This document shows, in pieces, positions 6,661 to 15,379 of a stretch of 64,000 nt of DNA. The notes below the pieces were generated by a model. The model worked only from the letters and a program-made list of their open reading frames with translations. It did not search any database and was not told the DNA's origin. Location of the stretch: NCBI RefSeq assembly GCF_900188485.1, contig NZ_FZPH01000022.1, positions 54,098-118,097 on the forward strand. The letters are read 5' to 3'. Within the stretch, counting starts at the first letter, position 1, and the number at the start of each line of letters is the position of its first letter. Origin of the DNA: Asanoa hainanensis. GTDB taxonomy: Bacteria; Actinomycetota; Actinomycetes; Mycobacteriales; Micromonosporaceae. The position numbers and the translations under genes are program-made.

Positions 6661-8670
6661 ATGTCACGGACACCATCTCGTTTGCTGGCCGTCGCGTCCG
6701 TCGCCGCCCTGGGCCTCGGCGTGATCGGCATCGCGGGTCCGGCCAGTGCCGGCACCGCGCCGGTCGTGACCCGCGCCGCGCTGGACCCGGCGCTGGTCGC
6801 CGGCCGGGGCGCCTCCGTCAACTTCCTCGAGCAGGAAGCCGAGAACGCGGCCACCAACGGCACCGTCATCGGCCCCGACCGCACCGCCTACACGCTGCCC
6901 GCCGAGGCGTCCGGCCGCACAGCCGTCCGGCTCCAACCTGGACAGTACGTCGAGTTCACGCTGCCCGCGGCGGCCAACGCGATCACCGTGCGCTACAGCA
7001 TCCCGGACGCGCCCAACGGCGGTGGCATCCGCGCCCCGCTGAACGTCACCGTCAACGGCGCTGGCAAGAAGACCATGACGCTCACGTCCGAGTACGCGTG
7101 GCTCTACAACCAGTACCCGTTCACCAACGACCCCCAGGCCGACCTGCTGCACCCGGACTGGTGGATCACCGAGTGCGCGTGCGTGCCGGCCGCGACCACC
7201 CCCACTCCCGTCATCACCAAGCCGTTCCGGCCGATGCACTTCTACGACGAGGAGCGGCTGCTGCTCGGCCGCACGTACCAGGCCGGCGCCAAGATAAGGC
7301 TGACCGCGCCCAAGGGCACGGCCGCGGCCTGGACCGTCATCGACCTGCTCGACTCCGAGCTCGTGGGGGCACCGCACGTCAACCTGCTCGCGTCCAATGT
7401 GCTCCTGTTCGGGGCGGACCCCACCGGCGCACGAGACTCGGCCCGCGCATTCGAGAGGGCGATCGCCATCGCGAAGCTGGCCAGGCTCAAGGTGTACGTG
7501 CCGCCCGGCACGTACCAGGTCAACCGCCACATCATCGTCGACAACGTGACGATCGAAGGCGCGGGCAACTGGTACACGAAGATCAAGGGCAAAGAGGTCG
7601 CGCTGGACCCGCCCGCGCCGGACGGCTCGGTGCACACCGGCGTCGGCTTCTACGGCAAGGACGCGGCCGACGGCGGCAGCCGCAACGTGCACCTGTCCGG
7701 CTTCTCGATCGAAGGCGACGTACGCGAGCGGATCGACACCGACCAGGTCAACGGCATCGGTGGCGCGATGAGCGACTCGACCATCTCCGGGCTGCACATC
7801 CGGCACACCAAGGTCGGGCTGTGGTTCGACGGGCCGATGACGAACACGAAGGTGACCGACAACATCGTCGTGGACCAGATCGCCGACGCGCTCAACTTCT
7901 ACATCGGAGTCACGAACTCGCTGGTGCGCAACAACTTCGTCCGCAACACCGGTGACGACGGGTTGGCGATGTGGTCGGAGACGACGGCCAACGCGCGCAA
8001 CACGTTCGACCGCAACACCGTGCAGACGCCGACGTTGGCCAACGGCATCGCCATCTACGGCGGCGACGACAACACCGTGTCCCGCAACCTGATCGCCGAC
8101 CCGATCCGCGAGGGCAGCGGCATCCAGGTCGGTTCCCGGTTCGGCGCGGTGGCCTTCGGCGGCAAGCTGTCGATCACCGACAACACCGTCGTGCGGGCCG
8201 GCACGTACGAGCTCAACTGGAACATCGGTCTCGGTGCCATCTGGATCTACGCGTTGGAGAAGAACATCGACGCGGACATCCAGGTGACCGGCGACCACTA
8301 CCTGGACAGCACCTACAACGCCATCATGATGGTCAGCGAGTGGACCGTGAAGGACCTCTACTCGATCACCAACGTGCACTTCAAGGACGTCCGGATCGAC
8401 GGCACGGGTACGTCGGTGCTCAGCGCCCGAGTCAAGGGCGGCGCGTCGTTCGAGAACGTCGACGCGCGCAACGTCGGAGCGGTCGGCATCAACAACTGCG
8501 GGTCGTTCAACTTCCCGCCGACCGGTTCCGAGTTCAGCGTGACCGACCGCGGCGGCAACGACGGCGGCGGCACCACCGGTCCGTGGCTGGCGGCGTGGGA
8601 GCTGCCCAACACGATCACGTGCGACGACCGGCCTCCGGTCGTGGTGCCTCCGGCGCCTTCGCAGTGGTGA
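6661..8670 (+). CDS. Secreted beta-helix glycoside hydrolase, GH87-like (alpha-1,3-glucanase/mycodextranase type)
   Basis: A 669-residue exported protein. It has a Sec signal peptide (residues 1 to about 30, ending PASAG), a carbohydrate-binding beta-sandwich of CBM6/35 type (about 48-160, beginning FLEQEAENAA), and a right-handed parallel beta-helix (about 235-640) entered through the pectate-lyase-like segment GADPTGARDSARAF and VPPGTYQVNRHIIVDNVTIEGAG. Asp409 (IADALNF) and Asp432-Asp433 (NTGDDGLAMWS) have the spacing of the three essential Asp residues reported for GH87 enzymes. This supports hydrolysis of alpha-1,3-glucan, a fungal wall or dental-type polymer. Another beta-helix lyase or GH activity cannot be excluded. 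The ATG was preferred over an adjacent TTG. Confidence 0.8.
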   Translation: MSRTPSRLLAVASVAALGLGVIGIAGPASAGTAPVVTRAALDPALVAGRGASVNFLEQEAENAATNGTVIGPDRTAYTLPAEASGRTAVRLQPGQYVEFTLPAAANAITVRYSIPDAPNGGGIRAPLNVTVNGAGKKTMTLTSEYAWLYNQYPFTNDPQADLLHPDWWITECACVPAATTPTPVITKPFRPMHFYDEERLLLGRTYQAGAKIRLTAPKGTAAAWTVIDLLDSELVGAPHVNLLASNVLLFGADPTGARDSARAFERAIAIAKLARLKVYVPPGTYQVNRHIIVDNVTIEGAGNWYTKIKGKEVALDPPAPDGSVHTGVGFYGKDAADGGSRNVHLSGFSIEGDVRERIDTDQVNGIGGAMSDSTISGLHIRHTKVGLWFDGPMTNTKVTDNIVVDQIADALNFYIGVTNSLVRNNFVRNTGDDGLAMWSETTANARNTFDRNTVQTPTLANGIAIYGGDDNTVSRNLIADPIREGSGIQVGSRFGAVAFGGKLSITDNTVVRAGTYELNWNIGLGAIWIYALEKNIDADIQVTGDHYLDSTYNAIMMVSEWTVKDLYSITNVHFKDVRIDGTGTSVLSARVKGGASFENVDARNVGAVGINNCGSFNFPPTGSEFSVTDRGGNDGGGTTGPWLAAWELPNTITCDDRPPVVVPPAPSQW

Positions 8671-8671
8671 G

Positions 8672-9673
8672 CTAGCTCGGCGGGCGGGCGTCCTCGGGCG
8701 CCCGCCCGTCGACCGTCGCGAAGGCACCCGCGACCCCGTCGCGATCCTGACCCGCGGCCAGCAGGAGATGGAGCAAAATCCGCGCCTTGTACGGGTCGAG
8801 CGCGCCGGCCCCGATCAGCCCTCGGCGGAGCAGGTCGGCCTCCGCGCCCGGATAGCCATAGGTGTGGGCCAGCACCGGCCCGGCACCGATCCGCGAGGCG
8901 AGCACGACGGGCTTGGCGTGCGCGAGGTCGGTCAGGACGTCCACTGTGCTCACCGGAACGTGTCCGACCCCGAAGGCCGCGACGACCAACCCGTCCAGCA
9001 CCGCACCGGCCTGGCGCAGGAGCTCGCCGTCGTCGCCGAGGACGACCGGGACCACGCCTGTGCGTACCGTCGCGGTCGGCTCGTCGATCCGCAGCCCGTG
9101 CCGGATCGGTCGGGTGAGGAGGCGCGGCCGTCCCTCGGCGACCAGACCGACCGGGCCGATGTCTGGCGAGCGGAACGCAGCCGGGCTGGTGGTGTGGGTC
9201 TTGCGCACCCAGCGGGCAGCGTGGATCTCGTCGCCCAGCACGACGAGGCAGCCCATCCCCCGCGCCTCCGGGACGGCCGCGACCCGGACCGCGGCGAGCA
9301 GGTTGGCCGGGCCGTCCGCGCCCGCCAGCGTCGGGTTACGCATCGCGCCGGTGACCACCAGGGGCGTGTCGTGCGTCCACAACAGATCGAGCGCGTACGC
9401 GGTCTCCTCGATCGTGTCGGTGCCCTGCGTGACGACAATGCCGTCAGAACCCGTCTCGGCGGCCGCGGCGACCAGTGCTGCGAGGTCTGCGAAGCCGAGA
9501 CCCGCGCCCGGCAGCCGCCGGAAGTCGGTGACCTCCACACTGATCCCGGTTTCGGCGAGCCCCGGCACGGCGGCCACCAGGTCGGCGGCTCCGAGCGCGG
9601 GCACGACCCCGCCGTCTGTGCCGGTGGTCATGGCGATCGTGCCGCCCAGCGAGAACACGGCGACGGTAGGCAT
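8672..9673 (-). CDS. L-asparaginase-family amidohydrolase
   Basis: A 333-residue asparaginase/glutaminase-family protein. The nucleophile Thr12 lies in the N-terminal LGGTIAM signature, and the second triad is Thr85-Asp86 (VVTQGTDTIEETAY) with Lys158 (RKTHTT). It would hydrolyse asparagine or a related amide to aspartate and ammonia. No signal peptide is present, so it should be cytoplasmic. It begins 11 bp after the DUF488 gene and is the last member of the minus-strand run that starts with rtcB. Exact substrate preference cannot be read from the sequence. Confidence 0.93.
   Translation of the reverse strand: MPTVAVFSLGGTIAMTTGTDGGVVPALGAADLVAAVPGLAETGISVEVTDFRRLPGAGLGFADLAALVAAAAETGSDGIVVTQGTDTIEETAYALDLLWTHDTPLVVTGAMRNPTLAGADGPANLLAAVRVAAVPEARGMGCLVVLGDEIHAARWVRKTHTTSPAAFRSPDIGPVGLVAEGRPRLLTRPIRHGLRIDEPTATVRTGVVPVVLGDDGELLRQAGAVLDGLVVAAFGVGHVPVSTVDVLTDLAHAKPVVLASRIGAGPVLAHTYGYPGAEADLLRRGLIGAGALDPYKARILLHLLLAAGQDRDGVAGAFATVDGRAPEDARPPS
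8681..8708. terminator. Bidirectional stem-loop between convergent genes
   Basis: CGGGCGGGCG (8681-8690) pairs perfectly with CGCCCGCCCG (8699-8708) across an 8-base loop. It lies just after the stop of the glycoside hydrolase gene and inside the last codons of the convergent asparaginase gene, whose stop is 2 bp from the hydrolase stop. There is no clear T-tract, as is common in high-GC actinobacteria. Confidence 0.6.
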
Positions 9674-9684
9674 GGTGCTGGACT

Positions 9685-10020
9685 CTATTGCAGCAGCTTG
9701 GCCAGGACCTCGAGGTGGCTGATCTCAACGTCCTTGGTCGCCGTGAGCAACGTGACCGGGCCCTGCTGCTGGAGGGAGCGGAGCTGGTCCAGCGCGGCGG
9801 CCTGCTCCGGTGCCTTGAGCTCGGCCAGGTAGCGCCGGCGGAACTCGGTGAACTTGTCCGGGTCGTGCCCGTACCAGTGCCGCAGCTCGGTGGACGGCGC
9901 CACGTCTTTGAGCCACTCGTCGAAGCTGCCCTTGCGTACGCCGCGCGGCCAGATCCGGTCGACCAGCACGCGCGTGCCGTCGCCCGGTTCGACCTCGTCG
10001 TACACCCGTCGTAGCCGCAT
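9685..10020 (-). CDS. DUF488 family protein
   Basis: A 111-residue protein with the full DUF488 (YeaO-like) signature: VYDEV near the N-terminus, VLVDRIWPRGVRK, a central WYGHDPDKFTEFRRRYLAEL, and VTLLTATKDVEISHLEVL near the end. Members are small cytosolic proteins of unknown biochemical function. The ATG at 10018-10020 is the only start giving the family length. It is 29 bp downstream of the 188-residue hypothetical gene and 11 bp upstream of the asparaginase gene, so it is probably part of the rtcB-prfH transcription unit. Confidence 0.88.
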   Translation of the reverse strand: MRLRRVYDEVEPGDGTRVLVDRIWPRGVRKGSFDEWLKDVAPSTELRHWYGHDPDKFTEFRRRYLAELKAPEQAAALDQLRSLQQQGPVTLLTATKDVEISHLEVLAKLLQ

Positions 10021-10049
10021 CTTTCCCAACCTATCGCTCCCGAATCGGT

Positions 10050-10616
10050 TCAGTCGCGGATTAGCCCGGGCGGCAGAGGATCCTCGTCGGGGTCGACGGC
10101 GCGGGCATTGACCAGCGGGTCTTGGCACAGCGCGGTGATCAACGGCGCGGGGCCGCCGATGTCGGTCCAGGTGTCGTCCCAGAGCGCCGAGACGAGCCAT
10201 GAGCGGTCTCTGGGGAAGAACAGGTCGGGCAGCGACCCGTCGCCGCGCATGTGGCCGGTGCGCCAGGTGAGGGCCTGGTCCGGGCCGGCCTCGACCAGCA
10301 CGTAGGGCCAGTCCCAGTAGAGCGGCACCCGCGGCGCTTCCGGGAAGACGATGTCGTGCGCGCCGGTCTCCAGGTAGCCCAGCCACCAGGGCTGAGGCGG
10401 GGTCTGTGCGATCAGAACGTCGACTACGGCGCGTTCGTGGGCGGCGAAGCTAATCCGGTTCAGCGGGTAGAACGTGGCATATCCCGCGTAGATCGGCGGG
10501 ATCGCCGTGGTGATCGACAGCCCTTCCGCGGTGCGGCCCTCGGCCAGCCACGCGACGTCGGCGGCCGCGCCGATCCGCCAGGTCCGCCCGTCCTTGCCGA
10601 CCTCCATGCCGTCCAT
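10050..10616 (-). CDS. Hypothetical protein downstream of prfH
   Basis: A 188-residue acidic soluble protein with many aromatic residues (WWLGYLETGAHDIVFPEAP, VPLYWDWPYVLVEAGPDQAL, WLVSALWDDTWTDIGGP). There is no signal peptide, membrane helix or recognised motif. The ATG at 10614-10616 lies 15 bp after the prfH stop; a second ATG three codons later is possible. The tight spacing places it in the rtcB-prfH operon, so a role linked to RNA repair is possible but not shown. Confidence 0.65.
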   Translation of the reverse strand: MDGMEVGKDGRTWRIGAAADVAWLAEGRTAEGLSITTAIPPIYAGYATFYPLNRISFAAHERAVVDVLIAQTPPQPWWLGYLETGAHDIVFPEAPRVPLYWDWPYVLVEAGPDQALTWRTGHMRGDGSLPDLFFPRDRSWLVSALWDDTWTDIGGPAPLITALCQDPLVNARAVDPDEDPLPPGLIRD

Positions 10617-10631
10617 TCGTCCATTGAACGG

Positions 10632-11237
10632 TTAAGGGCGCTCGACCCGCACGGGATTACCGCGTACGAGCTCGTCGTGGATGTGGCGACGCGCCGCGTC
10701 GCGGGCGCGGTCGGCGTCGTGGTCGGTGCGGGCGAGTCGCTCCCGCAGCAGTTCGATGGCGAGGCGGCGGTTGTGGCTGAGCTGGCGTTCGGTGTCGACG
10801 ACGACCACGGTGCCGGAGGGACGGTGCGTCGCGCGTACGGCCGTGCTCGCCTTGTTGCGGTGCTGCCCGCCGGGACCACCGGTGCGACAGGGCGCGAAGT
10901 CGATGTCGGCTTCGCGGAAGGCCGTATGGGCACGGTCCGGCGTGTGCGGGCTGGCGATGACGTGCCAGTTCTTTCGGCCCGTGCTCGCCCGGTAGGGGCT
11001 GGGCGCCTGCCAGCACAGGGTGCCCGTCCAGGCCGCGACCAGCCGGTCGGCGCCCGGGCCGTCGATGCCGAGCAGGATCGAGCGGTACGTGCCGGTGCGC
11101 TCGCCGGCGACGGTCTCGATCCGCTCGACCTGTGCTTTGAGTCGGGCCGCCTCGGCTTCCAGGCGGCTGGTCAACCGGGCCACCGCCCAAGCGCACTCCT
11201 GCGGGCCCCGACCGGCCGAGATGAGCAGGTGTCTCAC
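10632..11237 (-). CDS. prfH: Peptide chain release factor homologue PrfH
   Basis: A 201-residue release-factor relative. It has the GGQ peptidyl-tRNA hydrolysis motif at 123-125 (RTGGPGGQHRNKASTAVRATH), followed by a basic helix. It lacks the full stop-codon-recognition domain of RF1/RF2 but keeps an N-terminal region (LLISAGRGPQECAWAVARL) typical of PrfH. PrfH is known to rescue ribosomes damaged in the decoding centre, working with RtcB2. The start is a GTG that overlaps the rtcB stop as GTGA (11234-11237), so the two are translationally coupled. The frame extends upstream inside rtcB, but that part is shadow. Confidence 0.92.
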   Translation of the reverse strand: MRHLLISAGRGPQECAWAVARLTSRLEAEAARLKAQVERIETVAGERTGTYRSILLGIDGPGADRLVAAWTGTLCWQAPSPYRASTGRKNWHVIASPHTPDRAHTAFREADIDFAPCRTGGPGGQHRNKASTAVRATHRPSGTVVVVDTERQLSHNRRLAIELLRERLARTDHDADRARDAARRHIHDELVRGNPVRVERP

Positions 11238-12316
11238 GACCGCCCCCGCTCGGCGGTCTTGTAGGTCACCAGTGGGACGGTCGTGGCCACCGGGGTCGCC
11301 AACCCGTGGTCGGTGAGGTCGGCGACCACCTGCTCGATCCGCTTGTACGCCGTGGGCGCCTCCTCGAACAGCAACTGCCGGTCGCCACACACCACGATGG
11401 ACCCGAGCGCGGTGCGGCGGAGTCCTTCAACGGTGTGCTTGGCCTTGCCGTGGCGCAGCGCGTCGGCACGGGACATCTTGCGTCCCGCGCCGTGCGCCAC
11501 CGACCGGTTGGCCTCGGGACCGGCATGGGCGGCGACGAGGTACGAGTGGGTGCCGCGGGTGCCGGCGATGAGCACGTCCCGACCGTCGCCGGGCGCGGCA
11601 CCCTTGCGGTGCAGGTAACCGCCGTCGCGAACCTCGACCAGGTTGTGGCTCAGGTCGACGATCGGCTCGGTCATCCGGGCGCCGAGGGCGCGCAGCACGC
11701 GCGCGGCGATGAGACGTCGGTTCAGCGAACCCCAGCGCACCGCGATGTCGTGCTGGGTCAGGTAGCTTTCGGGGTCCGAGGCCGGCCCGGCCCCGTGTGC
11801 CTCGGTGTGGGCCCGCAGGATGCGCTCGCCGAGGCCACGCGAGCCACTGTGGACGATGAGCACGAGGCTGCCCTTGTCCAGGTCGAGCCGCGCCGCGTGG
11901 TCGGGTTCGAAGACCGTGCCGATGCGGGCGAGCTCGACGAAGTGGTTGCCACGACCGACGGTGCCGAGGCCGTCCAGGTGACCGCCCGGGATGTCCGTGG
12001 TCAGCGCGTCCCAGGCCGGGTCGTCGTCGGTCAGCTCGTCGTCGAGGTTGGGGAACTTGCGGGCCAGGCGCTCAGGCACGGCCCGCTTGAGGCCGACCGG
12101 GAACACCGCGATGCCGCACCCGATGTCGGAGCCGACGAGGAACGGGTAGAGCACGGTCGAGGCCATGGCGGCGCCGATCGGCGCGCCCTTGCCGGGGTGC
12201 AGGTCGGGCATGCCCGCGACGTGGACCATCCCGTCGAGCGCGGCGACCTGGTGACACTGGTCGACGGCGGCGGACTCGATCCAACTGCGGGCGGAAGCGA
12301 ATACGGTGACAGACAA
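11234..12316 (-). CDS. rtcB: RNA 3'-phosphate/5'-OH ligase RtcB (PrfH-associated type)
   Basis: A 360-residue RtcB ligase, shorter than the about 400-residue or longer RtcB1 type and matching the form found with PrfH. Metal and nucleotide residues are in place: Asp64 and Cys67 (SDIGCG), His125 (GRGNHFVE), His156 (VHSGSRGLG), His224 (DLSHN) and the guanylylated His275 in AHGAGRKMSR. It joins RNA 2',3'-cyclic phosphate or 3'-phosphate to 5'-OH ends using GTP. The start appears to be a TTG at 12316 behind a GAGAG-type ribosome-binding site. The gene overlaps prfH by 4 bp. The pair probably repairs nuclease-cleaved rRNA or tRNA. Confidence 0.93.
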   Translation of the reverse strand: MSVTVFASARSWIESAAVDQCHQVAALDGMVHVAGMPDLHPGKGAPIGAAMASTVLYPFLVGSDIGCGIAVFPVGLKRAVPERLARKFPNLDDELTDDDPAWDALTTDIPGGHLDGLGTVGRGNHFVELARIGTVFEPDHAARLDLDKGSLVLIVHSGSRGLGERILRAHTEAHGAGPASDPESYLTQHDIAVRWGSLNRRLIAARVLRALGARMTEPIVDLSHNLVEVRDGGYLHRKGAAPGDGRDVLIAGTRGTHSYLVAAHAGPEANRSVAHGAGRKMSRADALRHGKAKHTVEGLRRTALGSIVVCGDRQLLFEEAPTAYKRIEQVVADLTDHGLATPVATTVPLVTYKTAERGRS

Positions 12317-12382
12317 GGACGTTCTCTCTTCGAAGACAGGGGTTCGTCGGGGCGCTGGGTGTCTTCGTCAGAACGTCATGGG

Positions 12383-13297
12383 TCAACTTTCGGCGACGGC
12401 CGTACCGTGGCGCAACAGGTTTTGGGTCCTGGTCAGGGCGACGCCCACGAGGACGACCACCATGCCGGCGGCGACGCGGGCGCTGAACGGCTCGTCGAGC
12501 ACGATGACGCCGAGCAGGACCGAGACCACCGGAAGCAGGTAGCCGACCGTCGCGGCGTTGGCGGCGCCCTCGGCGGCGATGATGCGGTAGGTCAGGTGGA
12601 AGGTGATCCCGGTGGCGACCACGCCGAGCACCAGGACGCCGGCCAGGGTTGCCGGGCCGACTTCGATCGCGGCCAGGCCACCGGCGGGGAGCGTCAGCGC
12701 GGTGAGGCCGGTCGCCGCGACGAGTTGTGCCGCGGACAGCGAGATGGTGGGAATGCCCCGGCCGACCAGCTTGCGACCCATGTAGGCGAAGCCGATCGCG
12801 TAGCTCACCGCCGCGGCGACGATGGCCAACGCGCCCCAGCCGACCGATCCGGTCGTCTGCCACGGCGCGAATATGAGCAGGACGCCCACGAACCCGACGA
12901 CGAGCCCGGCCAGACGTGTGGCGCCGCGCTCTCGCCCGATCAGCAGTGTCCATAGTGGTGTCGTCGCGTTCAGGACGCCGGCGACGCCCGAGTCGATCGT
13001 CTGCTGGCCCAGGCTGAACAACGCGAAGGGCAGCGCGTTGCAGAAGAACGCGGCGACGACGATGTGGCCCCAGACGGCGCGGCCACGGGGCAGGCGGTTG
13101 CCGGAGACGAAGCAGGCGACCAGCAGCGTGGCCGAGCCGAGGACGCAGCGGCTGAGGGTGACCTGCACCGGGGTGAGCGCCCGGAGCGCGAGCTCGATCC
13201 AGAGAAAGGTCGAGCCCCACAGCAACGCCAACGCGCCGACCCGCGCCCATGTCCTGACCACTTCCGTCACGCTGCCGGGGTTGACTTGGAAGGACAA
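12383..13297 (-). CDS. EamA/DMT-family transporter
   Basis: A 304-residue inner-membrane protein with about ten hydrophobic helices in two EamA repeats (first from GALALLWGSTFLWIELAL, second from GWGALAIVAAAVSYAIGF). Drug/metabolite transporters of this type export amino acids, nucleosides or toxic metabolites. The start is uncertain: TTG at 13297 is the longest option, and a GTG eight codons in (before TEVVRTWARVG) is also plausible. It diverges from a LysR regulator across a 35-bp spacer, an arrangement in which the LysR protein usually controls the exporter. The rtcB gene begins 66 bp downstream. Confidence 0.88.
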   Translation of the reverse strand: MSFQVNPGSVTEVVRTWARVGALALLWGSTFLWIELALRALTPVQVTLSRCVLGSATLLVACFVSGNRLPRGRAVWGHIVVAAFFCNALPFALFSLGQQTIDSGVAGVLNATTPLWTLLIGRERGATRLAGLVVGFVGVLLIFAPWQTTGSVGWGALAIVAAAVSYAIGFAYMGRKLVGRGIPTISLSAAQLVAATGLTALTLPAGGLAAIEVGPATLAGVLVLGVVATGITFHLTYRIIAAEGAANAATVGYLLPVVSVLLGVIVLDEPFSARVAAGMVVVLVGVALTRTQNLLRHGTAVAES

Positions 13298-13302
13298 GCG
13301 AA

Positions 13303-13329
13303 AAGTTCTGCATCTCCGTTAAGTTCTGC
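13303..13329. promoter_or_regulatory. Direct repeat AAGTTCTGC in the LysR/EamA spacer
   Basis: AAGTTCTGC occurs at 13303-13311 and again at 13321-13329, a step of 18 bp, and fills most of the spacer between the divergent EamA and LysR genes. The second copy ends 4 bp before the LysR start codon. This could be the LysR binding region, although it is a direct repeat and not the usual T-N11-A inverted motif. Confidence 0.4.
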
Positions 13330-13332
13330 TAC

Positions 13333-14211
13333 ATGCTCGATGTACGACGCATGCAGGTCCTGCGGGCGGTGGTCACCAGTGGCTCGGTGACCGCGGCGGC
13401 GGCCCACCTCGGCTTTACCGCTTCAGCGGTCAGCCAGCAGGTGGCGGCGCTGGAGAAGGAGGCCGGCGTGCCGCTGCTTGAACGGTTCGGCCGAGGCGTC
13501 CGACCCACGGCGGCCGGCCACCTGCTGACCGAGCATGCGGCCATCATCGCCGCGCAACTGGCAGCGGCCTCGACGGCGCTGGCAGACCTACGCGCCGGCC
13601 GTACCGGCCGATTGACGGTCCGGTATTTCGCCTCGATCGGGCCGACGCTGCTGGCGCCGGCGCTGGCCCGGTTCAGTGCCTCGCACCCGGGGGTGGCGGT
13701 CGACCCGAAGCTGAGCGCCCCGGACGACCTCTCGTTCGGGGACGCGGACCTGACCATCGTGGTACGCCGCCCGAACGACCCGACGCCTCCCGGCATTCGC
13801 CTGACGCCGCTGCTCTCCGACGCATACCGGGTGGTGCTGCCGACCGGCCACCGACTCGCCGCGCACCGGGTGATCGACCTGGCGTCGCTCGCCGACGAGG
13901 CGTGGGTGGGCAGCGAGCCACCGGGCCCGTGCCTGGAGCCGATCATCGACGCCTGCGGAGCGGCAGGCTTCAGCCCCAACTTCGTGGCGAAGTCGGAGGA
14001 CTACGCGACGGCGCAGGGCTTCGTGGCTGCCGGGCTGGGCGTGAGCCTGATTCCGGGGCTCGGTCTGGGCGCCCGTCACCCGGGCGTCGTGGTGCGCCAG
14101 GTCCGCCGCCCGTCGCCAACCAGAACGATCTACGCGGCGACCCGCGAGACCGCGTCCTCCGCGCCGGCCCTGGGCGCGTTGATCGCCGCCCTGACCACGG
14201 CCGCGTCCTGA
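13333..14211 (+). CDS. LysR-family transcriptional regulator
   Basis: A 292-residue LysR-type regulator. The N-terminal winged HTH spans about residues 1-60 (MQVLRAVVTSGSVTAAAAHLGFTASAVSQQVAALEKEAGVPLLERFGRGV), and the two-lobed substrate-binding domain covers about 88-290 (LTVRYFASIGPTLLAPALARF onward). The ligand is unknown. It is divergent from the EamA exporter, its likely target. The ATG start is well placed directly before LDVRRMQVL. Confidence 0.92.
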   Translation: MLDVRRMQVLRAVVTSGSVTAAAAHLGFTASAVSQQVAALEKEAGVPLLERFGRGVRPTAAGHLLTEHAAIIAAQLAAASTALADLRAGRTGRLTVRYFASIGPTLLAPALARFSASHPGVAVDPKLSAPDDLSFGDADLTIVVRRPNDPTPPGIRLTPLLSDAYRVVLPTGHRLAAHRVIDLASLADEAWVGSEPPGPCLEPIIDACGAAGFSPNFVAKSEDYATAQGFVAAGLGVSLIPGLGLGARHPGVVVRQVRRPSPTRTIYAATRETASSAPALGALIAALTTAAS

Positions 14212-14338
14212 TTCGCCCAGGTCACGCTCTCGCCGAGGGTCGGCGCCTGGTTCGCCGCAGCGGCCGCAGTCAGCACCGCCGGGCTCGACCTGCTCGAGAC
14301 CGAACACCGCCATCGAACGCCCACCGCACGGCACGCCG

Positions 14339-15208
14339 TCAAGAGCGAGAGCCTTTGACGTACGAGGCAAGCACGGACACGATCTCGACGCCGCGGTCAA
14401 CGCCGACATCGTGCCCCGATGAGTCGCTGACGTGCAGGGTGGCGTTCGGTAGTTCGCGGGCCAGCCGACGAGCGAAGGCGATTGGCGCATTACGGTCGCG
14501 AGCGCCGTGCCACAGATGCACCGGCGTGGCGACCGCACGGAGCGGAAACGTCCATTCGCGCTTGATCAGGGCGAGCTCTTGCACCGCGGCGCGGGCACCC
14601 TGCCGCAACGCGTCAGCGACGGCTTCGTACTCGATGCGCATGGCAGCCGCGTGCCCGGCATCCGGCGCGGCGGCCATCGCATCGTCGAGGGCACGCTGCC
14701 GGTTCCGCGGGTTGACCAACTCCCGGCGCAGCGCCGCTAGGCGGAACGTGTTGAGCACAGGCGCATTCCTGGCGAACCAGTTCATGACCCGCGCACTCGC
14801 CGTCATGCCGACGAGCTCGGCCGGCCGCATCGGCCCACCCGCCGCGATGAGACCGACAACATCGACCCGGTCGGCCAGCTGATACGCGGCAGCCAACGTG
14901 AACGGGGCGCCGCCGGACTCACCCACCAGCGCGAACCGGCCAAGCCCAAGACGACCGACCAACGCGAGCAGGTCATCACTCCAACCGGCCAGGCTGCGCC
15001 CCCGCTGGTAACCAGACGCGCCGTAGCCGGGCTTGTCCGGCGAGATCCACCGCAGCCCGGCCCCCCGCGCGGCCTCGTCGTAACAGGCTCCACCGAGACC
15101 CGACACCGGCGTCCCGGCCGTGTAGAGAACCGGGAATCCGGCAGGATCTCCGAACTCACGCCAGCAGAGCGGCCGCCCGTCCGCAAGAGTGATCACGCCC
15201 GGTGTCAC
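14339..15208 (-). CDS. Alpha/beta-fold hydrolase
   Basis: A 289-residue alpha/beta hydrolase. Nucleophile Ser is in the elbow LVGESGGAPF, the acid is probably Asp in WHGARDRNAPIAF, and His is in DSSGHDVGVD. The N-terminus has TLADGRPLCWREFGDPAGFPVLYTAGTP, typical of the hydrolase/peroxidase branch. The start is uncertain: upstream codons to 15328 are open but low in homology, so I used the GTG just before TPGVITLADGRPL. It is probably cytosolic, with an unknown ester or amide substrate. Confidence 0.85.
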   Translation of the reverse strand: MTPGVITLADGRPLCWREFGDPAGFPVLYTAGTPVSGLGGACYDEAARGAGLRWISPDKPGYGASGYQRGRSLAGWSDDLLALVGRLGLGRFALVGESGGAPFTLAAAYQLADRVDVVGLIAAGGPMRPAELVGMTASARVMNWFARNAPVLNTFRLAALRRELVNPRNRQRALDDAMAAAPDAGHAAAMRIEYEAVADALRQGARAAVQELALIKREWTFPLRAVATPVHLWHGARDRNAPIAFARRLARELPNATLHVSDSSGHDVGVDRGVEIVSVLASYVKGSRS

Positions 15209-15379
15209 GCATACATCGTGACCCCGGTCGCCCTGACTCGCCAGCGCGGATATCCCGCCCGCGAAAGCCCATAGCGCAGGCGCGGGTCCAGGGCGAAAGA
15301 CCCACGGCGTGGGGTGGGCTCGGGCCACGGAAAGGAATCAGCACAAGCTCCCGCTCGCTGAAACGCGCGCGGAAGCTTG

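Noticed and set aside
6664..8727. A 687-codon minus-strand frame opposite the GH87-like gene
   Set aside because: It is a shadow frame with Val/Asp/Arg/His bias and no fold. The plus-strand gene has a signal peptide and active-site motifs.
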